Source: JAUWGC01 sp963753055 (GTDB lineage Bacteria; Bacteroidota; Bacteroidia; Bacteroidales; B18-G4). Taken from it: 64,000 bases of DNA. A model generated the notes under the pieces. It did not search any database and was not told where the DNA came from. It saw only the letters and a list, made by a program, of their open reading frames with translations. The stretch is taken from assembly GCA_963753055.1 (NCBI GenBank), contig CAVWAP010000001.1, forward strand, positions 620,001-684,000. The letters run 5' to 3'. Positions 27,589-34,948 of the stretch are shown one piece after another. Made by a program: the position numbers and the translations under genes. How positions within the stretch are numbered: the stretch's first letter is position 1; every line of letters begins with the position of its first letter.

Positions 27589-28335
27589 TTACCAATCTTT
27601 TTCTGATTTAACCCTTTTTGCAATTTTTGCTTTTTGGGCATTTACTTTTTCCATGGTCTTCTTCTCTTCATTTTTCAAAGCTTGAAGCATTCTCTCAGCA
27701 TCTTCTTTTGAGATTTGCTTTTGTTGCTGCTGTTGTTGCTGTTGTTGTTGCTCTTGATCTTGTTTCTGATCTTGCTGGTCTTGCTGCTGGTCTTGTTGCT
27801 GATCCTGTTGCTGATCCTGCTGTTGGTCCTGATTCTGCTGATCCTGGTTTTGCTGGTCCTGGTCCTGTTGTTGCTCTTGCTGATCCTTGAGAAGCTTTTG
27901 AGCATATGCCAGGTTATATTTTGCATCCATATCCTCAGGGTTGATCCTCAAAGAGTTCTTGAATGACTCTATGCTGGATTGCAATGCCTTTCCACTGATT
28001 TCTGCACTATCCTTAGCTAATTCCAACAATGAATTACCCAGGTTGTAATGGGTTTTTGACATGGTTTCTTCATCAAGGTTTAACGAGGCTATAGAGTCAA
28101 ATGCAGCAGTGGCCTGAGCAAAATCCTTTTGCTGATAAAGTGCATCACCCAGGTTGAAAATACCTTTGTAAACATGATCTTCAGTATGAACAGATTTCAG
28201 GTAATTGATCTGGGCTTTCTCAAAATCACCTTTGTTATAAGCCCTGTTCCCTGATCGGATATACCTCTTTTCGCTCTGCCCGGAGGAAATCAGAACAATA
28301 TTAATAGCAAATAGTATTAAGAATAACTTTTTCAT
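27589..28335 (-). CDS. batC: BatC: TPR protein with Gln-rich segment
   Basis: 248 residues. Signal peptide about 1-19. Three TPR units lie at about 24-145 (GNRAYNKGDFEKAQINYLKS, GIFNLGDALYQQKDFAQATAAF, THYNLGNSLLELAKDS, SLRINPEDMDAKYNLAYAQ). Residues 151-207 are almost entirely Gln and Asp. The C-terminus is a charged helix (SKEDAERMLQALKNEEKK). In Bacteroidota BatC, a Gln-rich linker of variable length is common; its role is unknown. It sits between batB and batD, as in the standard gene order. Confidence 0.88.
   Translation of the reverse strand: MKKLFLILFAINIVLISSGQSEKRYIRSGNRAYNKGDFEKAQINYLKSVHTEDHVYKGIFNLGDALYQQKDFAQATAAFDSIASLNLDEETMSKTHYNLGNSLLELAKDSAEISGKALQSSIESFKNSLRINPEDMDAKYNLAYAQKLLKDQQEQQQDQDQQNQDQQNQDQQQDQQQDQQQDQQQDQQDQKQDQEQQQQQQQQQQKQISKEDAERMLQALKNEEKKTMEKVNAQKAKIAKRVKSEKDW
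27715..27885 (-). repeat. CAG/CAA-rich Gln-Asp microsatellite inside batC
   Basis: Codons 151-207 of batC consist of imperfect repeats of Gln-Gln-Asp, Gln-Asn-Gln-Asp and a run of ten Gln. On the plus strand this appears as repeated TTG/CTG triplets and opens long false frames of Leu. The triplet period means that slippage would change the length without breaking the frame. Confidence 0.85.
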
Positions 28336-28347
28336 CCTTTGTCTTTT

Positions 28348-29379
28348 CTAAACGTCAAACAGTTTAAACCTCCTGAACCACCTGCTTTTTCTTTCAAAAA
28401 GCAGAAACTCTACAAGAAGGAAGAAAATTCCAAATGCCATAAAGTACTGAAACTGGTCCTCATAATCTGAAAACATCCTGGTTTCAATTTCTGATTCTTC
28501 AATTTCATTGATCTTACCCATCACTTTGCTTAGTCCGGCCTGGGTATTATTGGCTCTTACATATATACCATTGCCTGCTGAGGCAATTTGTTGCAACATG
28601 GTTTCATTCAGCTTGGTAATGATGGTCTGACCTTGTTTATCTTTTTTATAACCGACCTGCTGGTTATGACTATTATAAATTGGGATTGGTGCGCCGTCAG
28701 GTAACCCCATACCGATAGCATATACCGTGATTCCTTTTTCAGAGGCTGCCTTTGCTGCTTCAACAGCATCGCTTTCATGGTTTTCCCCATCGGTTATCAC
28801 TACAATGGCTTTATTATGTTGATCATCATTGAATGAACTTATTGCCAGGTTGATCGCATCACCGATTGCAGTACCCTGTGATGGAACTATTTTGGTGTTG
28901 ATGGAGCTCAGAAAGAGTTTGGCCGCTGAATAATCTGTAGTTATCGGCAATTGGGTGTAGGCTCTTCCGGCAAATATGATGATACCAATCCGGTCACCTT
29001 CAAGTCTATCAATCAACCTGGAGATAGCCTGCTTTGCCCTTGAAAGCCGATCGGGTTGAATATCCTGTGCCAGCATGCTGTTTGAAACATCCAGTGCGAT
29101 CATGATGTCGATGCCTTTACGCTGCACTTTCTCCAGTTTGGAACCGGTTTGTGGGTTAGCAATACCAATAATAAGCAGTGAGTAAGCAATTGCAAAAAAG
29201 ATAAATTTATATACCAGCCTCAGGTTGGAGCTTTCCGGGATCAATCGGTTAATTACCTGAGCCTCCCCAAACCTCTTTAAAGCTTTCCTGCGCCATTGCA
29301 TCATATATAAAAATATGATTAACATCACCGGGATCAGCAGTAAAGCATATAAAAATTCAATATATTCGAATCTTACCAT
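28348..29379 (-). CDS. batB: BatB: VWA-domain membrane protein
   Basis: 343 residues. Two N-terminal hydrophobic segments (about 8-28 and 58-76) precede a VWA domain with the MIDAS motif DVSNSML (about residues 94-100), a conserved Thr in TTDYSAAK and Asp in VITDGENHE. A C-terminal helix (FQYFMAFGIFFLLVEFLLF) ends the protein. Such VWA domains face the periplasm and bind protein partners through a metal ion. It is eight bases behind batA, with which it shares clear similarity along its length. Confidence 0.9.
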   Translation of the reverse strand: MVRFEYIEFLYALLLIPVMLIIFLYMMQWRRKALKRFGEAQVINRLIPESSNLRLVYKFIFFAIAYSLLIIGIANPQTGSKLEKVQRKGIDIMIALDVSNSMLAQDIQPDRLSRAKQAISRLIDRLEGDRIGIIIFAGRAYTQLPITTDYSAAKLFLSSINTKIVPSQGTAIGDAINLAISSFNDDQHNKAIVVITDGENHESDAVEAAKAASEKGITVYAIGMGLPDGAPIPIYNSHNQQVGYKKDKQGQTIITKLNETMLQQIASAGNGIYVRANNTQAGLSKVMGKINEIEESEIETRMFSDYEDQFQYFMAFGIFFLLVEFLLFERKSRWFRRFKLFDV

Positions 29380-29386
29380 GTGGCGT

Positions 29387-30382
29387 TTATGGTATTGTCC
29401 TTAATAAAGTATTTCTTAATAAGAATTCAAGTAAAAGGAGAAGTACCGCTCCCAGTGCCAGAACCAGAAACTCTTCTTTCTTCTTTTTGAATTCTGTTAC
29501 ATCTATTTTGGATTTCTCCATTTGGTCAATTTCTTTGTAGATCTCTTCCAGCTTCCTGTTACTTGTAGCCCTGAAATAGCGTCCTTCTGTAGCTTCAGCA
29601 ACATGTTGCAGCAATTCTTCATCGATTTGTACTTCCATATTCTGGTACTGTATACCAAAAGGTGTTTGAACCGGATATGGTGCGGTTCCCATAGATCCTA
29701 CACCGATAGTATAGATCCTGACACCATATAGCTTGGCAATTTCTGCAGCGGAAAGGGGATCGACTGATCCGGCATTATTAACACCATCTGTAATCAATAT
29801 CACAACCTTACTGATGGCCTGGCTTTCCTTCAGACGGTTAACTGAAGTAGCCAATCCGTCGCCTATTGCTGTTCCATCCTCAATCATGCCGGATTTTATG
29901 TCCTTAAACATATTTTCTATAATGCTCTGGTCCGTGGTCAGCGGCACCTGGGTGAAGGTCTCGCCACTGAAAATGACCAGGCCGACCCTGTCATTAGGCC
30001 GCCCCTTTATAAAATCTGAAGCAACTGCTTTTGAAGCTTCAAGACGATCAGGCTTCAGGTCCTGGGCCAGCATACTGCTCGAAACATCTATTGCCATTAC
30101 GATATCAATACCTTCGATGCTGACATCTTTCCTGCTCAGGCTGGATTGAGGTCGTGCCAGGGCCAGGATCAGCAAAGCAAATGCCAGGATACGCAATGCA
30201 AATAATAGGTGGAATAAGTATTGCTTGATGGTTTTGCCTTTCCGGATGTAACCATCCCTGGAGGAGACTTGCAAAGCAGGATGGCTCGTCCTGAGTTTAT
30301 ACCAGTACCACACACCCATCAATGGGATGATGATAAGCAGGTACAGGAACCCCGGGTTGGCAAATTCTATATTATTAAACAT
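29387..30382 (-). CDS. batA: BatA: VWA-domain membrane protein
   Basis: 331 residues. Hydrophobic segments at about 10-25 and 58-78, the MIDAS motif DVSSSML followed by AQDLKPDRLEASK, LTTDQSI, and VILITDGVNNAG. A closing helix near 305-325 (LVLALGAVLLLLLEFLL) anchors the C-terminus. Its ATG overlaps the stop of the preceding gene by one base (TAATG), so the translation of both is probably coupled. Confidence 0.9.
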   Translation of the reverse strand: MFNNIEFANPGFLYLLIIIPLMGVWYWYKLRTSHPALQVSSRDGYIRKGKTIKQYLFHLLFALRILAFALLILALARPQSSLSRKDVSIEGIDIVMAIDVSSSMLAQDLKPDRLEASKAVASDFIKGRPNDRVGLVIFSGETFTQVPLTTDQSIIENMFKDIKSGMIEDGTAIGDGLATSVNRLKESQAISKVVILITDGVNNAGSVDPLSAAEIAKLYGVRIYTIGVGSMGTAPYPVQTPFGIQYQNMEVQIDEELLQHVAEATEGRYFRATSNRKLEEIYKEIDQMEKSKIDVTEFKKKKEEFLVLALGAVLLLLLEFLLRNTLLRTIP

Positions 30383-31380
30383 TAATTCTGTACTATCTCT
30401 TTTTCTTTTGTGTCCTGCCCCTGATCTTTTTCTTCGGGTTCTTGCTGGGCAGGGATAGTGTCCTTCACAAACTCAATACTTTTGCTCAGGCTGTTGTCAT
30501 TATCCAGCGGGAGTGGATTTTCTTTTGCAAACTTAACGAGGTCTGCCAGCACCAATGTCTGACCTAACTTATTCCGTTGATCAGTTTCCAGGTTTGCATC
30601 ACGCAAATCTGATATGATCTCGTCTGTTGTCATCTCAATGGCATTGATGCCAAAGCGCTCCTCGATGTATAGACGGACAATATCCGTCAAGTCGGTATAA
30701 TACTCTTTCACCTTCCCTGCCTGCCATAGTTTTTTTTGCCTGAGATCTTCCAGGTCATTCAATGCAATCACATGAGCTGGCAGTTTAGGTTTTGTCCTGA
30801 TTTTAAATACCGGCTGTGCACTCCTGCGTTTCTTAATATAATAAAAGATGAACAGGCCAAGCAGGATCACTCCAAGGCTGATCAATATCCATGGCAGCAC
30901 TTCAGCAATGGTTAGAGGAGCCTGCAGTGGTGGTTTTATGGGCATGATGGCCTTAGCTGTGTCTACTTCAACCGTATGGACCTGGATGTAAAAAGGCCTT
31001 GTTGCAATTACCTCTGTGATGGTATCATCTTTTGCTCCATGGGAGAATTGAATAGAGGGTACCAGGTAGCTGCCTGAATCAAAACTGGTGATTAAAAATT
31101 TTTGATAATATGTCTTAAATGTCGGATCCTCTGCAGGCATAGTATCTATCCCAGTCTTTTTAATAATTTCTATATGGTTGACCAGTGTATCTTCATAGGC
31201 TGGCCAGGAGATCAGGTGTTCCGCGGGCACACTGACCTGCAGTGTAAGATTGACCTGGTCGCCAATAAGCAAGGAATCCCTTTCCAGGGTAGCTGAAGCA
31301 GAGGGTGATTGAGCTGCTGCCGGGATGGCCAACAGCATGATAAATCCTGAAATGAATATTTTTAATATGCTTTTGATCAT
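30382..31380 (-). CDS. BatD-like membrane protein between the DUF58 gene and batA
   Basis: 332 residues. A signal peptide (about 1-23, AIPAAAQ) is followed by an Ig-like domain resembling the BatD N-terminus (SASATLERDSLLIGDQVNL). A membrane helix lies at about 160-182 (WILISLGVILLGLFIFYY). The cytoplasmic part includes LEDLRQKKLWQAGKVKEYYT and YIEERFGINAIEMTTDEIISDL, a DUF4381-type helical domain also seen in the BatD tail. The C-terminus is rich in Glu and Lys. This position in Bat operons usually carries such a gene without a name; it may form a half-size BatD partner for MoxR or BatA. Confidence 0.75.
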   Translation of the reverse strand: MIKSILKIFISGFIMLLAIPAAAQSPSASATLERDSLLIGDQVNLTLQVSVPAEHLISWPAYEDTLVNHIEIIKKTGIDTMPAEDPTFKTYYQKFLITSFDSGSYLVPSIQFSHGAKDDTITEVIATRPFYIQVHTVEVDTAKAIMPIKPPLQAPLTIAEVLPWILISLGVILLGLFIFYYIKKRRSAQPVFKIRTKPKLPAHVIALNDLEDLRQKKLWQAGKVKEYYTDLTDIVRLYIEERFGINAIEMTTDEIISDLRDANLETDQRNKLGQTLVLADLVKFAKENPLPLDNDNSLSKSIEFVKDTIPAQQEPEEKDQGQDTKEKEIVQN

Positions 31381-31383
31381 AGA

Positions 31384-32265
31384 TTAAAGCCTGGCTTCCC
31401 TCATCTTAAATAGTTTCATAAGCGGTTTAACAAAGTCCTCTTCCGTCTTTATGTTGACGTAGTCAACTCCGCTTCTGTTGAATAGTGACGTTAAATAATG
31501 ATCATGTTCTCTCCATTTCCGGGCATACTGGTCTCTAAGCTTCCTGCTGGAGGTGTCTGCCCAGGAAAATGAATTACTTTCTTTATCAAATATCTTAACC
31601 AGGCCAACATCGGGTATTTCAACTTCACGCTGGTCATATATCCTGATGGCTCCAATGTCGTGCTTGTTGCCAGCGATCTTAATGGCGTTATCAAATCCCT
31701 TATCCATAAAATCTGAGATCAGGAATGCCGTGCATCTCTTTTTTAAGGCATTGGTCAGGAACCGTAATGCCTCGGAAATATCCGTTTTCTGGCTTTGAGG
31801 CCTGAAATCAATCAGTTCTCTGATGATCCTCAGGATATGCGTAGTACCTTTTTTCGGGGGAATGAACTTTTCAATGATATCACTAAAGAAGATCACACCT
31901 ACTTTATCGTTGTTGTGGATGGCTGAAAAAGCGAGAACTGCAGCAATTTCTGTCATTTGTTCCTCCTTGAGCTGCATGTGTGAGCCGAATTCATTCGAAC
32001 CGCTAACGTCAATAAGCAGCATTACTGTCAGCTCGCGCTCTTCATCAAAGACCTTAATATAAGGATGGTTGAACCTGGCAGTGACATTCCAGTCTATGCT
32101 CCGGATATCATCGCCATACTGATATTCACGAACCTCACTGAACGCCATACCTCTTCCTTTGAAAGCGCTATGATAATGCCCGGAGAAAATCTGGTTAGAT
32201 AATCCCCGGGTCTTTATCTCAATCTTGCGCACTTTCTTGATGATATCTGTAGTGTCCAGTTCCAT
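31384..32265 (-). CDS. DUF58 domain protein of the Bat operon
   Basis: 293 residues, cytoplasmic with no membrane segment. It shows the DUF58 pattern GRGMAFSEVREYQYGDDIRS and IDWNVTARFNHPYIKVFDEE, then a degenerate VWA MIDAS, LLIDVSGSNEFG. Proteins of this family always accompany MoxR ATPases and are thought to be their substrates or adaptors. It sits 54 bases behind moxR and only three bases before the next gene. Confidence 0.88.
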   Translation of the reverse strand: MELDTTDIIKKVRKIEIKTRGLSNQIFSGHYHSAFKGRGMAFSEVREYQYGDDIRSIDWNVTARFNHPYIKVFDEERELTVMLLIDVSGSNEFGSHMQLKEEQMTEIAAVLAFSAIHNNDKVGVIFFSDIIEKFIPPKKGTTHILRIIRELIDFRPQSQKTDISEALRFLTNALKKRCTAFLISDFMDKGFDNAIKIAGNKHDIGAIRIYDQREVEIPDVGLVKIFDKESNSFSWADTSSRKLRDQYARKWREHDHYLTSLFNRSGVDYVNIKTEEDFVKPLMKLFKMREARL

Positions 32266-32319
32266 CCTTTAATGTTTAACCAAAACAATTAACCCAAAAA
32301 TATTTTTTCTGAGGTGCCA

Positions 32320-33312
32320 TTATGGTACTTCAACAGTATTTAGAATTTCGTTGATAATTTCTTCTGCAGTTACATTTTCTGCTTCTGCCTCGTAAGTAAG
32401 GCCAATCCTGTGCCTTAACACATCATGTGTGACTGCTCTAATGTCTTCAGGAATAACATAACCACGGCGTTTAATAAAAGCATAAGCTTTAGAGGCCAGT
32501 GCAAGGTTGATGCTTGCCCTTGGTGATGCACCGTAATTGATCATGTTCTCAAACTTTTTCAACTTATAGTCTGCCGGATATCTTGAGGCAAAAACAATAT
32601 CTGTGATATAATTTTCAATTTTTTCATCAAGGTATACATCCCTGACGATGTCCCTGGCTTTGATTATATCAGTTGGTTTGAGGATCTTGCTTGTTTGTGG
32701 AAATGTCTTTGAAATATTTTGTCTGAGGATGAGCTTTTCCTCGTCTTTATTTGGATATCCAATGACAACCTTTAGCATAAAACGGTCAACCTGGGCTTCA
32801 GGCAGCGGGTAGGTTCCTTCCTGCTCAATGGGGTTTTGTGTTGCCATGACAAGGAATGGCTCATCTAATGGATAAGTGGTGTCACCTATAGTAACCTGTC
32901 GTTCCTGCATAGCTTCCAATAAAGCACTCTGAACTTTTGCCGGCGATCTGTTTATCTCATCTGCCAGGATAAAATTGGCGAAGAGAGGCCCCTTTCTAAC
33001 AACAAATTCTTCTTTCTTCTGGCTGTAAATTAATGTTCCTAATAAGTCAGCCGGCAAAAGATCAGGTGTGAACTGTATCCTGCTGAATTTTGCGTCTATA
33101 GCACCGGCCAATGATTTGATGGCCAGGGTTTTTGCCAGACCTGGTACGCCTTCAAGCAGGATGTGACCGTTTGATAGTAACCCAATTAATAATCTTTCAA
33201 CCATGTGCTTTTGTCCTACAATGACTTTATGCATCTCCATATTGATCATGTCAATAAAAGCACTTTCTTTCTGTATGCGTTCGTTTAATTCTTTTATGTC
33301 AGTTTGGATCAT
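32320..33312 (-). CDS. moxR: MoxR-family AAA+ ATPase
   Basis: 330 residues from the ATG at 33312; a longer frame to 33369 overlaps the promoter. Walker A is GVPGLAKT, Walker B is FILADEINR, with sensor 1 in VMATQNPIEQEGTYPLPEAQ, and sensor 2 in the GASPRASINL stretch. MoxR ATPases act as chaperones that load or assemble VWA-protein complexes. As first gene of the Bat operon it probably remodels BatA/BatB through the DUF58 protein. Confidence 0.93.
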   Translation of the reverse strand: MIQTDIKELNERIQKESAFIDMINMEMHKVIVGQKHMVERLLIGLLSNGHILLEGVPGLAKTLAIKSLAGAIDAKFSRIQFTPDLLPADLLGTLIYSQKKEEFVVRKGPLFANFILADEINRSPAKVQSALLEAMQERQVTIGDTTYPLDEPFLVMATQNPIEQEGTYPLPEAQVDRFMLKVVIGYPNKDEEKLILRQNISKTFPQTSKILKPTDIIKARDIVRDVYLDEKIENYITDIVFASRYPADYKLKKFENMINYGASPRASINLALASKAYAFIKRRGYVIPEDIRAVTHDVLRHRIGLTYEAEAENVTAEEIINEILNTVEVP

Positions 33313-33336
33313 GTTTTCTTGTTTAATTTCTGAAAA

Positions 33337-33344
33337 CAAAGATA
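33337..33344 (-). promoter_or_regulatory. -7 element of the Bat operon promoter
   Basis: The minus strand reads a perfect TATCTTTG, 25 bases before the chosen moxR start, so the leader would be about 18 bases. The -33 region shows only CTTG at 22 bases spacing (33370-33367). The site lies between moxR and the MerR gene, which supports a separate Bat transcript. Confidence 0.5.
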
Positions 33345-33417
33345 GACCATGGATCACCAATGATACCAAGCATTTATGTTAAAATATGTTAAATGGATTG
33401 TTAAGATTTGTTAAGGG

Positions 33418-33753
33418 CTAAAGTTCCTTTTTCAGGTCTTGAAGGAAGCCTTTAACATTCTTAAGTGATTTGATAATCTCAAAATTCTCCTTTGTAGATT
33501 CAGGATGATTCTTGAGTTGTTGTTTTGCACCGCTCAGGGTATAGCCTTGTTCTTTAACAAGGTTGAAGATGAGGTGGAAATTATCAACATCCTCCTGGGT
33601 GAAGAGCCTGTTGCCTTTTTTATTTTTATGTGGCTGGATGATATCAAATTCTTTTTCCCAGAACCTGATAAGAGAGGTATTGAGTTTAAACATCTTTGCA
33701 ACCTCTCCAATACTGTAATATACCTTTGCGTTATCTTTCACAGCAAGAGCCAT
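33418..33753 (-). CDS. MerR-family transcriptional regulator
   Basis: 111 residues. The N-terminal winged helix-turn-helix reads YYSIGEVAKMFKLNTSLIRF, continuing with WEKEF and GNRLFTQEDVDNFHLIFNLV. The tail of about 35 residues is a dimer helix without an effector domain or Cys cluster. In this phylum such short MerR proteins are very common beside an M23 peptidase gene, as here. It starts 64 bases behind that gene and ends before the Bat promoter. No operator can be named. Confidence 0.85.
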   Translation of the reverse strand: MALAVKDNAKVYYSIGEVAKMFKLNTSLIRFWEKEFDIIQPHKNKKGNRLFTQEDVDNFHLIFNLVKEQGYTLSGAKQQLKNHPESTKENFEIIKSLKNVKGFLQDLKKEL

Positions 33754-33817
33754 TAAGAAGAATAATTAACACAGTAAAGATAATGAAATTCAGATATCAG
33801 ATATCATGAATCAGATA

Positions 33818-34783
33818 TCACGATAGTACCTGGTTGTCTTTTGATGCCAAATCCCTGACTTTTTCGAACTCTTCAGGAGTAAAATCATTATAGAAATAAT
33901 TGACCGGATCGATCTTTTTATTGTTGTAAATGACCTCGTAGTGAACATGGGGAGCCCTGGATAATCCTGTGTTACCAACATATCCAATGATTTCTCCACG
34001 TTTTACCCTATTATATTTTTTAACAATGATGGTTTTCATATGACCATAAAGGGTCTGATAACCATAGCCGTGGTCAATCATTACAGTATTTCCATATCCT
34101 CCATGGCGGCCAACAAATTTTACAGAACCATCTCCGGTGGCATAGATAGGTGTTCCGGAAGGTGCCGTAATGTCAATTCCATAGTGCATCCTCCTGTACT
34201 TCAGGATTGGATGGTACCTCATCCCAAAACCTGATACGATTCGGCCTTCTCCTTTTTTGATGGGTTGAATAGCAGGAATACATGCAAGCATTTCAGCTTT
34301 ATTCTTGGCCAACTTGAAAACTTCATCAAAGGATTTTGATTGAACCACAGTCTGGCTTGTCAATTGATCCAGTCGCTTGGTTGTCTGGATAATGATATCT
34401 GAGTTTATATAACCGTCGAGCCGGGCATACCTGTCAGTACCCCCATAACCAACACCCCTGATGGACCAAGGTATAGGCTCAGACTCAAAGATCACCCGGT
34501 ATATGTTGTCATCACGTTCCTGCATATCAGTCAGAACGTTGGCAACCTGATCCAGGCGGTCGTTCAGGATCTCGTACTGTAGCTTATATTGCTCGATTTC
34601 ACGTTGTAACGTGCGTTCTTTGGGAGAATCAAAGAAAGCATAGGCGATAAATATAATTACCGCTGAAAAAGCAAGTCCAGTAAACAAATAGCCAATCATC
34701 CTAAAAATAAAGGATTTGGTAGTTTTTTGGACCTTATCGTACGTAAGAGATTTGGGATTATAACGATACTTAACCTTAGCCAT
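33818..34783 (-). CDS. M23 (LytM-type) metallopeptidase, membrane-anchored
   Basis: 321 residues from the ATG at 34783; an upstream TTG at 34795 is less likely. A helix at about 24-47 (FIFRMIGYLFTGLAFSAVII) anchors the N-terminus, followed by a short coiled coil (REIEQYKLQYEILNDRLDQV). The C-terminal domain has the zinc-binding HYGIDITAPSGTPIYATGDG (H-x3-D), GYGYQTLYGHM and APHVHYEV (HxH). All M23 ligands are present, so it is probably an active endopeptidase that cuts peptidoglycan cross-links. It precedes the MerR gene in a two-gene unit. Confidence 0.9.
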   Translation of the reverse strand: MAKVKYRYNPKSLTYDKVQKTTKSFIFRMIGYLFTGLAFSAVIIFIAYAFFDSPKERTLQREIEQYKLQYEILNDRLDQVANVLTDMQERDDNIYRVIFESEPIPWSIRGVGYGGTDRYARLDGYINSDIIIQTTKRLDQLTSQTVVQSKSFDEVFKLAKNKAEMLACIPAIQPIKKGEGRIVSGFGMRYHPILKYRRMHYGIDITAPSGTPIYATGDGSVKFVGRHGGYGNTVMIDHGYGYQTLYGHMKTIIVKKYNRVKRGEIIGYVGNTGLSRAPHVHYEVIYNNKKIDPVNYFYNDFTPEEFEKVRDLASKDNQVLS

Positions 34784-34844
34784 AATCTTATTCAAAGAGA
34801 CAATAGAACGTTGTTTAGTTGTTATTTTACGTATAGTAAGCCCA

Positions 34845-34875
34845 CAAAGTTAGGTTTTTCACCTAAATTTGCAAT
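34845..34875 (-). promoter_or_regulatory. Promoter of the M23-MerR unit
   Basis: Read on the minus strand: ATTG (34875-34872), 19 bases, then a perfect TAACTTTG (34852-34845). The start would be near 34838, a 55-base leader. In the same divergent spacer a plus-strand TAAATTTG at 34864-34871 could serve alaS, but no -33 match accompanies it. The two -7 boxes nearly overlap. Confidence 0.5.
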
Positions 34876-34948
34876 GTTATTCAAAAAAAAAATTAACATT
34901 ACAAAGTTAATAATAGTCTTGTAACAATTAATAATTGTTTGTTAATAT

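Noticed and set aside
27618..27966. Poly-Leu frame on the plus strand over batC
   Set aside because: Mirror of the Gln-rich codon repeat; no start context or promoter.
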